Below the pieces are notes generated by a model that did no database searches, was not told the origin of the DNA, and was given only the letters and a program-made list of their open reading frames with translations. The position numbers and the translations under genes were made by a program. A stretch of 64,000 bases of DNA, taken from Desulfofustis glycolicus DSM 9705. GTDB lineage: Bacteria; Desulfobacterota; Desulfobulbia; Desulfobulbales; Desulfocapsaceae. The stretch lies in contig NZ_FQXS01000017.1 of the NCBI RefSeq assembly GCF_900130015.1, positions 1 through 64,000 on the forward strand, in the 5' to 3' direction. Positions within the stretch are counted from its first letter, which is position 1, and each line of letters opens with the position of its first letter. Shown in pieces: positions 35,453-46,000 of the stretch.

Positions 35453-36768
35453 CCGATACCCTGTTATTACTTTTTGTCGCGCTGATAACTATCGGCGCCC
35501 TGTTTCTCGGTCATTCGGTAGCGCTGACCTTTGGCGGACTGGGTATCATCCTCGGCCTCATTTTTGTCGGCCCAGCAGTACTACCGATCGCGGTCACCAA
35601 GACCTACTCGGTGATGGTCAGCTTCCCCTTGATCGCCATCCCCCTGTTCATCTTCATGGCATATATCCTCGAATGCTCCGGGGTGGCGCAGCGGATGTTT
35701 AACGGCATCCGCGATCTGGTAGCTCCAATACCGGGCGGACTGGCCATTGCCGTGACCATTGTCTGTACGGTGTTTGCCGCGAGCACCGGCATCATCGGCG
35801 CATCCATTGTCAGCATGGGCGTACTGGCCGGACCGTACCTGTTGGAGAACAAGTATGACAAGCGGTTGACGGTAGGCACGATCATGGCGGGGGGAACGCT
35901 CGGCATTCTCATACCACCAAGCATGCTGCTCATTGTCCTCGGCGCGGTGGCCGGTATCTCTGTAGGGCAGCTCTTCATCGGGGCGATCATCCCCGGTCTC
36001 TTGTTGTCACTGCTGTATGTGATTTATATTTTTGTTATTTGCTGCCGCAACCCGGCATTGGGGCCGCCGGTAGCGCCCGAAGACATGGATGTCCTTCGCG
36101 TGCGGCTGGTACGCGGCATGATCAGCGTGACGCCGCCGGTGCTGCTGATGCTGACGGTGCTCGGCTCCATCTTTTTCGGTATCGCCACGCCGTCGGAAGC
36201 GGGAGCAATCGGCGCGTTTGCCGCGATTATCCTGATGGTCTGTTACGGTCAATTCAACATGAAAAATATGCGCTACGCGACGACGGCGACCATCAAGACC
36301 TCGTGTATGGTGATGTTTATCATCGTCGGAGTCAATATCTTCTCGGCAGTATTCATGGCCATGGGCTGCGGCAAGACGCTCGGTTCGCTGTTCGAGGCGC
36401 TCGGCAATCAATGGCTGTTCTTCGCCATGGTTATGCTACTGATCTACCTGCTCGGCATGATCATCGACTGGACCGCCATCCTGATGCTCCTAGTGCCGAT
36501 CTTTTTCCCTATCGCCAAAGATGTTTACGGGGTTGACCCATTCTGGTTTGGGATGATGGTAGCGATCAACCTGCAGGTGTCGTTTCTGTCACCGCCATTC
36601 GGTTATGCCCTGTTTTTCATGAAGTCGCTGCAACTGCCCGGCGTGACTCTCGGCGATATCTATCGTGGCTCGCTCCCGTTCATCGCTTTGCAGGTCGTCG
36701 GGCTGATCATTGTGGCACTCTTCCCGCAGACGGTGACCTTCCTTACCGACCTGGCCTTTGCTCAGTAA
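35449..36768 (+). CDS. dctM: TRAP transporter large permease, DctM type
   Basis: The 439-residue protein has about 12 transmembrane segments. FPLIAIPLFIFMAYILECSG, FAASTGIIGASIVSMGVLAGPYLLENKYD and GGTLGILIPPSMLLIVLGAVAGIS are the conserved DctM regions, and SEAGAIGAF lies in the second half. It moves the bound acid inward with sodium or protons. It overlaps dctQ by 4 bp and is followed by a GC-rich hairpin at 36789-36839. Confidence 0.93.
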   Translation: MTDTLLLLFVALITIGALFLGHSVALTFGGLGIILGLIFVGPAVLPIAVTKTYSVMVSFPLIAIPLFIFMAYILECSGVAQRMFNGIRDLVAPIPGGLAIAVTIVCTVFAASTGIIGASIVSMGVLAGPYLLENKYDKRLTVGTIMAGGTLGILIPPSMLLIVLGAVAGISVGQLFIGAIIPGLLLSLLYVIYIFVICCRNPALGPPVAPEDMDVLRVRLVRGMISVTPPVLLMLTVLGSIFFGIATPSEAGAIGAFAAIILMVCYGQFNMKNMRYATTATIKTSCMVMFIIVGVNIFSAVFMAMGCGKTLGSLFEALGNQWLFFAMVMLLIYLLGMIIDWTAILMLLVPIFFPIAKDVYGVDPFWFGMMVAINLQVSFLSPPFGYALFFMKSLQLPGVTLGDIYRGSLPFIALQVVGLIIVALFPQTVTFLTDLAFAQ

Positions 36769-37134
36769 ATGAGGACGGCTCAGCGCATCCCCCCCTTCCC
36801 TCGACCGACCATCCGGTAGGATGAGTGGGAGGGGGGGGGAGGCAAGGTGGATATATACGGAAGACAGCAGCGCTAATCAAATAATGATTTCTATTGACCC
36901 TGACGTTCAGCACGTAATCCTGATAATCAGTCAATAATAAGGCAAAACAGCCGCTTGTGTTTCGATATCTAGCTGGAAATCGGAAATTAAGTTAAACTTG
37001 TATTGCCGGTTTACGGTGTTCATGTTCTTTTAGCACCAAGATCCAACAAAATATCAATAAAAACCGATGCGTTAAAATCCTTGCCCAACCCCAGGGACAC
37101 ATGCTTCTCAGCCCCCTGGAGAGTTTACAGGATT
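36769..37134. other. Intergenic region after dctM with GC-rich hairpin
   Basis: This 366-bp region contains a long hairpin (36789-36839) just after the dctM stop. The rest, mostly AT-rich, holds no gene I can support. It separates the TRAP operon from the broken heparinase gene. Confidence 0.5.
36789..36839 (+). terminator. GC-rich stem-loop after dctM
   Basis: A C-rich arm (CCCCCCCTTCCCTC, 36789-36802) pairs with a G-rich arm ending at 36839, with one bulge and one skipped base. An inner stem CATCC-GGTA-GGATG sits at the tip. It begins 21 bp after the dctM stop. There is no U-run after it, so it may block exonucleases rather than end transcription by itself. Confidence 0.45.
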
Positions 37135-38832
37135 ATGATAGTATCAGTTTATAACCGGCGACAGAAAGTCGATACAAAGGGAGAAGTTCATCTCCCCAGG
37201 TCATCGAGGTGTGTCCGGTTCCACCTCGTCGTTTTCCTGCTCCTGCTCTTATCATTTGGCTCGGTCCCGAGAATCGAGGCATCCCCCGGTGATATAGATG
37301 ACAGCCAGATGGTGTCCCCGAGGGATGCGATCCCTCCCACTTCCTGGATACGGCAGAAATGACCCATGCCTTCGCCATCGGCTATGACTGGCTGTTCGAT
37401 GTATGGACCACCGAGCAGAAAGAGGTGCTACGAAATGCCATTATCGACTATGGCCTCACCCCCTATTTGACCGCCCATGAAGAACAGGCGAGTTGGCTGA
37501 CAAGCGAATCCAATTGGAACATGGTCACCAACGGGGGTATCGGCTTAGGGGCGCTTGCTATTGCAGAAACGGATACCCAGCCTGTCCTGGGATATCATCA
37601 ACAAGACCCTGACGAGCATGGAAAATGCTGAATCTATTGCAACTCTGGGGCCCGATGGAGCCTGGCATGAAGGTCCCGGATACTGGTCGTATGCCACCAA
37701 ATATCTTTTGATTTACGCGGCCGCTCTTGAGTCCGCCGTCGACAGCACCTTCTATATCCTTGACGTTCCCGGCGTTTCGGTAACGGGGAACTTCCCTGTC
37801 TATATGACCAGTCCAACCACCAACATCTTCAATTTTGCGGATTGCGGAGACTGGCCGATTCGCGCTCCATGGCTTTACTGGCTGGACATGAAATTTGACA
37901 AGCCGCTGTATTCATGGTTTCAAACAAAGTTTTCTCTCGACCACGCCCTTGATCTCATCTGGTACAAACCAGAAAATAGCTCACCTACAGAGCTGGGCCT
38001 GGAACTTGATGCGTATTTCAGAAAGACAGAGGCAGTCACCCTGAGAAGTACATGGGGCGACGACAATGCTCTCTTTGCCGGGTTCAAAGCAGGGAATAAT
38101 AATGTCGGCCACGGCCATCTGGATCTAGGTGAATTTGTTTTTGATGCGCTCGGCGAGCGCTGGATATTCGACTTAGGGCCAGATGACTATAACCTGCCGG
38201 GATATTTTTCCCAGTCAGGCGAATTCGACGACCAGCGCTGGCACTACTATCGACTCAGGGCCGAGGGCAATAATACCCTGGTCATCAATCCGGACGCACT
38301 GGCAGATCAGGATCCATCTGCCGAGACCGAAATCATGAGGTATACCAGCGATAATGATGGGACCGGTGCGGCCATAGCCGATCTCACCGATGCATACGAT
38401 GAAATGGGCGCCGGTCGGGTTTGGCGCGGCATTGCCCTGATCAACAACAGAACCCAGATGCTTCTTCAGGATGAGATTGTCACAGACAACCCTTCAGAAA
38501 TCTGGTGGTTTATGAACATCCACGAAGAAACAGACGTGGAATTCTACGATGGCGGGAAACGCGTTATCCTCATCAAGAATGGCAAAGAGATCGATGTCCG
38601 GCTTCTCAACCCCGATATCGGCGGCTTTTTGCTGCAGGATGGATCACCCTTGCCCACATCGCCCCATCCCGCCGGACAGCGTCTGACAGATAAAAAAATG
38701 TCAATTCATGTAACAAATGAGACTGATGTAACAATCCCCGTCTTGTTCACCCCCATTACGGAATCCGGGATGGTTGTTGATTTGCCTGAAATTGCTCCCC
38801 TGGAAACCCCGACATGGCCGCTGCCAGAGTAA
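37135..38832 (+). pseudogene. Heparinase II/III-family polysaccharide lyase, broken by deletion and frameshift
   Basis: An N-terminal signal-like segment (37135 to about 37345; FHLVVFLLLLLSFGSVPRIEA) joins, with a frame change near 37340, to DTAEMTHAFAIGYDWLFDVW. That is a mid-domain motif of heparinase II/III proteins that normally lies after about 200 further residues. A second frame change near 37575 separates GIGLGALAIAET from SWDIINKTLTSMENA. The remaining C-terminal half is open and well kept, including GHGHLDLGEFVFDALGERW, the conserved His motif. So the gene has lost part of the catalytic alpha domain and two frames. The intact ancestor would have degraded uronic-acid polysaccharides in the periplasm. 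Confidence 0.75.
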
Positions 38833-38861
38833 CTTGTCCAAAGTGATCATACAAGGCTGCC

Positions 38862-39566
38862 TCATACCTGCAACCTTGTGCACAGCTCGTCAAAATCTCC
38901 GGCCACGATATCAAACGTGGTTTCAGCCGGCACGGTGAACCCTTCTCCGACGTTATCTTCCACCGGAACGACCACATGGGCGGTGCGCATTCCCGCGTTT
39001 TGAGCCGCCGCCAAGTCGCCCTCATGGGTGGCGACCATCATCGCCTCTCCCGGGCGCAGCCCAAGGAGGCTGGTGGCCTTGAGATAGGCTTGAATGGACG
39101 GTTTGTAATAGCCTAGAAATTCGCAGGACAGGATGCCATCCCACTGCACTCCTGCATATTTTGAACTTCTGACGATGGCTTCCCAACTAAGGATGGTAAG
39201 GACAACAACCAGATATCTGGAGCGCAACCTGTTGATCGCTTCAGCAGCACCGGTAAATGCGCGCATATTATGCCACGTCGACGTAACGAGAACCGCCCTG
39301 TCTATTTCGCCAAGAAGAGGATATCTGGCCGTGAGGTGATCCAGAGCCTGAAGCAGCATGCTATCAGCATTAATATAGGGGAGGTTTCCATGTCGCACCT
39401 GGGTATGAATTTTAAACATCTCATCGCGCCAGTCGACGGCAAAGGACTCGCTATCAATTCCTCTTCCTGCAGTATCAGCCAGTTCCTCAATCCTCTGCCG
39501 GGCGGTGTTCTTCCAGTCGAAGATTGTCCCACCAACATCAAAAAACAGCCCTTTAATCGTTTGCAT
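38862..39566 (-). CDS. HAD-superfamily hydrolase (haloacid dehalogenase-like)
   Basis: The 234-residue protein has the HAD motif I as FFDVGGTIFDW (nucleophile Asp), motif II near VVVLTILSW (the usual Ser/Thr position as Thr), the motif III lysine in GYYKPS, and motif IV as VATHEGDLAAAQNAG. Resemblance to 2-haloacid dehalogenase-like proteins is fair, though FDVGGT replaces the FDVYGT usual there and haloacid activity is not implied. The ATG at 39566 has GGGAGA four bases upstream. It lies convergent with the broken heparinase gene. Confidence 0.8.
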   Translation of the reverse strand: MQTIKGLFFDVGGTIFDWKNTARQRIEELADTAGRGIDSESFAVDWRDEMFKIHTQVRHGNLPYINADSMLLQALDHLTARYPLLGEIDRAVLVTSTWHNMRAFTGAAEAINRLRSRYLVVVLTILSWEAIVRSSKYAGVQWDGILSCEFLGYYKPSIQAYLKATSLLGLRPGEAMMVATHEGDLAAAQNAGMRTAHVVVPVEDNVGEGFTVPAETTFDIVAGDFDELCTRLQV

Positions 39567-39769
39567 GGCTTCTCCCATCATTCGTTGGCTGCTTGAGCGA
39601 GGTGACCTGCAACGAAATCGAAATTTCCTCGTAGATACGACTTCTTTCGTCACAACATCACAGGGTCATCCCGCAACCTGTCAGGCACTGCATCCCATCT
39701 TAAACATGCATCCCACCAGAGAGCTGGGCAATAACCGACTGAACCGTGCTTTTCAGCTGCAAGCCTGTC

Positions 39770-41050
39770 TTACCAGTACCGCATCGCTCCCCTGAACAAT
39801 TCCGCCAACTCTTCCGGACCGGCAGGACGGGGGGAGAGCTTTGTAACGCGATGCTGGGGCAGCGTCCCTGCAACGAGTTTTGGAATATCGGCCTCGGTAA
39901 AGCCGACATCCTTCAGTCCGTTCGGGACGTTGAACCGTTTGAAATAGCCGATCATCGTATCCGCCAGCAACTCGCCTGCCTCTTCCTCCCGGACGCCTAT
40001 GGTATCGGCGCCAAGGGCAACGGCGGCCTCCATGTGACGCTTGGGATTTGAAGGCCCGGTGAACCTAAAGACCGACGGCGCGTTGATGGCAACGGAGATG
40101 CCGTGCGGAATAATCGGGTGGTCGGAGATATAGTCCGGCGCGATATACTCGCGTACCATTCCGGAAACAGGGTAGGACATGCCGTGCGGCAGGGTGACGC
40201 CGGCATTGCCGAACCCGACGCCGGCAAACGTAGCCGCCAGGGCCATCATGCCGCGAGCATCGAGGTTGGTTGGATCCTCGACGGCGGTCACGAAGTTGTC
40301 GGCCATGATCTCCATTGCCTTGATCGCCCACATGTCGCTGATCGGGTTCGATCCCTGATAGGCGGGTCTCAGCATCGGACGCTCCGGCCTCGGCCGGTTG
40401 GTATAATGGATGGCGGTATATGACTCAACCGCATGAGTCAGGATATCAAGTGCGGTCGAGGTGGTGATCATCGGCGGCATGGAAATCATGTTCAACGGAT
40501 CGACGATACCGAGTGTCGGTTTCAGCGCCCTGTTGGCAATACCGGTTTTGGCATGCATCTCTTCAAGATCGAAAATGGCGACGCCGGTGGTTTCGCTGCC
40601 GGTTCCCGCCGTTGTCGGGATTGCATACAGCGGCTTCAAGGGTCCCGGGACCGGTTTGCCTTTGCCGATCGGAGCATTGACATAAGCCAGGAAATCATCT
40701 GTCGGGTACGTGGAGTAAAGATTGGCGGCTTTGGCGGTATCGATGACCGAACCGCCGCCGAAAGCGATAAAAGCATCGACATCGTTGTCCACGGCGAACG
40801 CTATTGCCTCTTTGAAGGAGGTGTCAGTCGGTTCAACCCGCACCCGGTCATACAAGACATACGGGACGTCTTCATCGTCCAGCGACGCGATCAGGGTTTT
40901 GATCATCGGCAATTTGGCGATGTTCGGATCAGTACAGACCATGACTTTTCGGGCGCCAAGATCTTTCATATCCATACCGATTTCGGTGGTAACTCCGGAG
41001 CCGAACCTGATACTCGAGGCAGCCATTTCAAAACCAATTTCCTTCTCCAT
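39770..41050 (-). CDS. Iron-containing alcohol dehydrogenase, hydroxyacid-oxoacid transhydrogenase-like
   Basis: The 426-residue protein is a group III alcohol dehydrogenase. FGGGSVIDTAKAANL binds NAD, and the iron ligands are in LDILTHAVESY, LPHGMSYPVSG and IIPHGISVAIN. The segment HGMSYPVSGMVREYIAPDYISDHP resembles hydroxyacid-oxoacid transhydrogenase (the ADHFE1 type), which oxidises 4-hydroxybutyrate with 2-oxoglutarate as acceptor. GGAGGG before the ATG at 41050 supports the start. The cluster context (TRAP carboxylate uptake) is consistent with hydroxyacid use but not proof. Confidence 0.83.
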   Translation of the reverse strand: MEKEIGFEMAASSIRFGSGVTTEIGMDMKDLGARKVMVCTDPNIAKLPMIKTLIASLDDEDVPYVLYDRVRVEPTDTSFKEAIAFAVDNDVDAFIAFGGGSVIDTAKAANLYSTYPTDDFLAYVNAPIGKGKPVPGPLKPLYAIPTTAGTGSETTGVAIFDLEEMHAKTGIANRALKPTLGIVDPLNMISMPPMITTSTALDILTHAVESYTAIHYTNRPRPERPMLRPAYQGSNPISDMWAIKAMEIMADNFVTAVEDPTNLDARGMMALAATFAGVGFGNAGVTLPHGMSYPVSGMVREYIAPDYISDHPIIPHGISVAINAPSVFRFTGPSNPKRHMEAAVALGADTIGVREEEAGELLADTMIGYFKRFNVPNGLKDVGFTEADIPKLVAGTLPQHRVTKLSPRPAGPEELAELFRGAMRYW

Positions 41051-41254
41051 ACAGCCCTCCACGGTAAATACGTCAAATTGCCTTACGGCACACAACCATT
41101 TCCAAACCCTTCCCTGACAGTAGCACAATTCCTTTCAGGGCTCTACCGATTCGTTTATTTCGAGTTCCGGCAAATGACCGGTCGAAGCCTTGCCTGGACG
41201 CGGCGATCGACACATCCTGCCCGATGTCGGCGATTTGTTGAAGACGGTAGTCGA

Positions 41255-42154
41255 CTACCGCCTGAGCAGATTGGCCAGATTAAAACAGAGGCGCCGCCAG
41301 ATTTCGGATAGAATCGAGGTTCCCCACAGCCGGTCGGCAAGGTCTTTGTGCACCATATACATCCGGTCGTCAAAATCCCAGAACATGATCGTCTTGCCGG
41401 GTGGTTTGAGCTTGAGCAGGTCCTCAATATTCCTGAGGTTGGCTACGTGGAGCAGTAGATAATCGGCATCCGTGGCCTTGAACCTGTCGAACAGCCCTTC
41501 GGTCAGAGCTTCAAAGTGCAGATAGGTTGACCAGGTCAGCCAGAAAATCTGGCCGGTCTTGATTTCCGGATAGCGTTCACTGAGGTAGCGGACCAACTCG
41601 CTGGAGATGGAACTGATCATGACATCTTTTTGCCGGCCGCGCTTTCTGATGTCGGCAATAACCTCATCTGCCAGCCGCTGATCGTCCTGCTGGTGCCCTT
41701 GCGATTTGATCTCGAGATTGATTTTTTTGCCTACGATGTTCATTGCCTCGCGATAGAGGACCAGTTCACCGTTTGTGAGATGGAGGAGGTCGGCATAACT
41801 GGTCTTGTCGAGCGCATCAATCTTCCCGAAGAGACGGAAGAGCCGACGATCATGAAACAGGACTATCTGCTGATCCCCGGAATACTGCACATCAAATTCG
41901 ACAAAGGCATAGCCGGCATCCGCCTCAGCCTCTTGGAGCGCCGGCAGGGTATTTTCCCGGTGGCTCACCGAGGCCCCGCGATGGGCGCCGATCGTTAACC
42001 GGTAGGAGGGAATTTCCTCTTTCACCGCGGCTATTTCGTGCTTGAGCACTTCTGCAAGACTGGTTGACGAGGGTGGCGACTGGCAGACAAGCATAACCAG
42101 GGCAAGGAAGAGAGCGCTGAGTGTAAGGAAAAACCGAACCATGTTGGACATCAT
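41255..42154 (-). CDS. Glycerophosphodiester phosphodiesterase, exported
   Basis: The 299-residue protein begins with a hydrophobic segment (FFLTLSALFLALVMLVC), then the GDPD-domain motifs: GAHRGASVSHRENTLPA (catalytic His and Glu), VEFDVQYSGDQQIVLFHDRRL (metal Glu/Asp and second His) and INLEIKSQGH. It hydrolyses glycerophosphodiesters to glycerol-3-phosphate and an alcohol, probably in the periplasm. The N-terminus is anchored or cleaved; the Cys at the end of the segment is a poor lipobox. Confidence 0.85.
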   Translation of the reverse strand: MMSNMVRFFLTLSALFLALVMLVCQSPPSSTSLAEVLKHEIAAVKEEIPSYRLTIGAHRGASVSHRENTLPALQEAEADAGYAFVEFDVQYSGDQQIVLFHDRRLFRLFGKIDALDKTSYADLLHLTNGELVLYREAMNIVGKKINLEIKSQGHQQDDQRLADEVIADIRKRGRQKDVMISSISSELVRYLSERYPEIKTGQIFWLTWSTYLHFEALTEGLFDRFKATDADYLLLHVANLRNIEDLLKLKPPGKTIMFWDFDDRMYMVHKDLADRLWGTSILSEIWRRLCFNLANLLRR

Positions 42155-42543
42155 CTGTAAAAATTAAGGCTCATCAGGATTGAGACTGGGTATCCCTTCG
42201 AAAACGCCCTCACCCTTCTCATGACAGGAGACCATCTGAACAACCCTCGCTCACCTACAGCCGTGCCCCCAGCAGTTTAGCAAGATCGTCGGCACCCCGC
42301 TTCATGTTGTCGCCGAGATCATCGGGCGGTTTCTTACCATCCGGTTGTGTACCCAATCAATCCCAACGTAAAATTCCCTTGAAAAGAGACATGTGAAAAG
42401 GAACGCTTTCTGGCAAAATAAGGCAAACCAGGAAATCCTGAAAAACCTCCAAGACCATTTTGATTTGATTTCTCTTTGATCACTGCTGCTGAGCACTATC
42501 TTTTGATATTAAATAACAAATTAGAAAAAATGGAGCCCCAAAA
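42155..42543. other. Intergenic region before the small unknown gene
   Basis: This 389-bp region has no gene that I can support; a 64-codon minus-strand frame (42302-42496) is unconvincing. The last 50 bp are AT-rich and probably hold the promoter of 42544-42792. Confidence 0.5.
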
Positions 42544-42792
42544 ATGTATATGACTGCGAGCAGAATTGAAATCCAGGGCAAGCCGGTATTAAAGCTTAAT
42601 ATCCATGAGTACGGTGAACGTGATATCGCATTCCTTGATCATCTCGGAATCAATGAGATAGACAGCGACCGTGCAGGTTGCAGATATATACATATCCATA
42701 GCAAGGAAGATTTTCTCAGCATCCGGTCGGCACTATTTGAGAAGTATACCGTTACAGAAGAAGGCCCGAAAGCATATCTGAAGGCGAAGTAA
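42544..42792 (+). CDS. Small hypothetical protein
   Basis: An 82-residue protein I do not recognise. It is soluble and mixed in charge, with a predicted alpha/beta pattern (IEIQGKPVLKLNIHEYG, CRYIHIHSKEDFLSIRSALFEKYTV). The AT-rich upstream region and coding-like codon use support a real gene, though the ribosome binding site is weak (GGAGCCCC about 8 bases upstream). It lies 248 bp before the large helicase gene on the same strand; a functional link is unproven. Confidence 0.5.
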   Translation: MYMTASRIEIQGKPVLKLNIHEYGERDIAFLDHLGINEIDSDRAGCRYIHIHSKEDFLSIRSALFEKYTVTEEGPKAYLKAK

Positions 42793-43040
42793 GATCTGCA
42801 GCCGCTTACTATTCAATACTACAAAAGCCGACAAGTTATCCACTGAGGTGGGCTGAAAATGATGGACACCAAAACGGTCAGATCCGCGCTATTGCTCCTC
42901 TCTTCTTGCCGATTCTATTTGTCTTAGCAAATTCAATGTAGTACAAAAATTGATATGATCTTTATAATCGAAGGAAAATACTTCACTAAAACCTGATCTC
43001 GGATGAAGGCTGTTCCTTTTTTATAGAGAACAATCCTGCC

Positions 43041-46000
43041 ATGACGCTCTCCTGCCGAGATCTTCTCCGCCACTGCCTGCTGCTCGATATAGAGGTCAAC
43101 GAAAGAAACGAGATTTACTCGCTCGGGGCAGTGCTCGGCAACGCAACGCTTCAAAGGACAGCTCCAAAAGCCGCCATCGATTCTCGCGTACTCGAGGAGT
43201 TGGACAATCTGGCGCGAGATGCGCGGTTCATGCTCGGCCACAACATCATCAACCACGATCTGCCGCGCCTCAAGCAGGTTACACCGAACCTGCAGATCTT
43301 CACCAAACCGGCAATCGACACGCTTTTCCTGTCGCCCCTCGCCTACCCGGCCAACCCGTACCATCGCCTGGTCAAGAATTACCAGATCGTTCGCGACAGC
43401 ATCAACGACCCGGTGCAAGATGCGCTGCTCGCCGCACACGTGTTCACCGAACAATGGGACGCGCTGGTCGCCCAGTTCACGGCAAACTCGGACATTCCCC
43501 TGCTCTACCGGAGCTTTCTCGCGGGTGACGAACAGCTCAACGGAACCGCCGAAGCCCTGGCCTGCATGGGTATCCCGCTCTTGTCCGGCGACGACCTGCA
43601 CGAAGCCTTCTCCTGGTTCGCCCGCAAGCATGCCTGCTCGTCGGCGATCGAGACGGTCATGTTCCAGCTGGCCGATGAGGCACTCCCGTTGCCGCCGCTG
43701 GCGTACGTCACTGCCTGGCTTTCCGTGGCAGGGGGGAACTCGGTCCTGCCACCGTGGGTTCGCCACCAGTTCCCGCAGGTGCCCCGTATCCTGCATCAAT
43801 TGCGGGAATACAATTGCGGCAAGACAGGGTGCGACTATTGCCAGGCGCATCACAGCCCGCTCCGCTACCTCCAGGATTATTACGGTTTCAGTTCCTTTCG
43901 CGCCGAACCGGCAACCGCTGACGGCGAAAGCCTACAGGAACAGATCGTTCTCTCCGCCGCCCGCGGCAACTCGATCTTTGCAACGCTTCCCACCGGTGGC
44001 GGCAAATCGTTGTGCTACCTGCTGTCGGCATTGATGCGCTACCACCGACGCAACACGCTGACCATCGTCATCTCTCCGCTGCAGGCGCTGATGAAGGACC
44101 AGGTGGATAATTTTTCACGCCTCACCGGCACCAAGATCGCCGCCGCCCTCTACGGTATGCTCACCATGCCGGAACGGTCAGACGTGATGGAAGGCGTCCG
44201 CCTCGGCGATATTGGCATTCTCCTCGTTTCACCGGAACAACTGCGCAACAATTCATTCACCAGCACCATCAGCCAGCGGGAGATCGGGGCATGGGTCTTT
44301 GATGAAGCGCATTGCTTGTCCAAATGGGGCCATGATTTCCGGCCCGACTATCTTTATGCGATCCGCTTCATCCGGGAGTTCGCCGAACAGGCGAAGACCG
44401 CCATCCCACCGGTGCAGTGCTTTACGGCCACCGCCAAGAAAGACGTTCGCTCGGAGATCCTCGATATCATGCAGCGCGATCTTGGCATCAAGATGGAACT
44501 GTTCGCCGGGGGACACGAGCGCACTAACCTGCACTACGAAGTGTGGGAAGTGGATCGCTACGAAAAAAACCAGACCATTCTCGAACTGCTCCGCTCACGC
44601 TATGAAAACAACGGCAGCGCCGTGATCTATTGCGCCACCCGGAACAAGACGGAGCAACTCGCAGAATTCCTGCAACAAAGCGGCTACACCGCCGAGGCCT
44701 TTCATGCCGGTTTGGAACCGTCGGTGAAAAAGCGAATCCAGGACAGCTTCATTGCCGGCACCACCCCGATCATCTGTGCGACAAACGCCTTTGGCATGGG
44801 TATCGACAAGGAAGACGTGCGCATCGTCATCCACGCCGATATCCCCGGCTCCCTGGAAAACTATCTGCAGGAGGCGGGCCGGGCCGGCAGGGACCGCAAC
44901 GCTGCCGAGTGCATCCTCATCTTCAACGAGCAGGATATCGAGGGACAATTCCGCCTCAGCTGTAGCTCAATGCTCAGCCAGCGGGAGATCGCCCAATTCC
45001 TCAGGGGCATCCGCTATGCGGCCCGGGGTGAAAATTCCGTGGTGCTGACCGCCGGGGACCTGATCCGCCTGGACGTGGTGGAGGTTGACCCGGACCTGCC
45101 CAACGCCGACACCAGGGTCAGGACCGCACTGGCCTGGCTGGAACGGGCCGGCTATCTACAGCGCAACGAGAACCAGACCAAGGTCTTCCAGGGCAAACCA
45201 ACGGCCAAGAGCCTCACCGAGGCGGCCGAAAAAATCGCCACGCTCAACCTCTCCGAGCGCCAGCAGAAACGGTGGTTGGCCATCCTCGGGGCCTTGATGG
45301 AGCTCAACCGGCCCAACCAGGCCTTCAGTGCCGATGAACTCGCCGGGCTCGGGGCCTTCACGCCCATGGAAGGCGATACCGTCACCGAGACGGAGACCCA
45401 GCGAGTCATCCGCACGCTCCACGACATGGCATCCCAAGGCGTCCTGGAAAAAACCACGCTGCTCAGCGCCTACCTGCGCTACAAGGTGCAGGCTAGCTCG
45501 GAAAAATCCCTGCAACAGATCATCACGCTGGAAAATGAATTCCTCTCCATTCTCGTCGGGACGTTTCCCGACATGGAGGTAGACACCCACCTGGAGCTCG
45601 ATTTGCGCCAGGTAAATCAGAAGATGATAGAAGCGGGCCATGAGAACTGTGCCCCGCACACCCTCAAACTGCTGTTGTATGGCCTGAGCCGTGACGGCAA
45701 AGGGTTGGCGGGCGCCAAGGGCAGTGTTTCGTTTACCTCGCGTGGCAACAACCGCTTTTCGGTGTATCTCCATCGGGACTGGCAATCGGTCAAAAATACC
45801 GTGACCACGAGACAACTCGCGGCAAACCGCACCCTGGAAGCAATCATAGCGGCGCTGCCACCGGAGGCCAAACCGAGCGCCAACCTGCTCGTTCAATTCA
45901 GCCTCGAGCAGATCGTTGCCGCGCTGCGCGCAGACCTGCTCCTCCTTGAAAAGCTGAAAGACCCGCTCGCCGCTGCAGAACGAGCCCTGACGTTCATGCA

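Noticed and set aside
37135-38832. Programmed frameshift in the heparinase gene
   Set aside because: A large internal segment of the domain is also missing, so decay is the simpler reading.
42302-42496. 64-codon minus-strand frame before the small unknown gene
   Set aside because: Biased composition and no start signal; probably chance.
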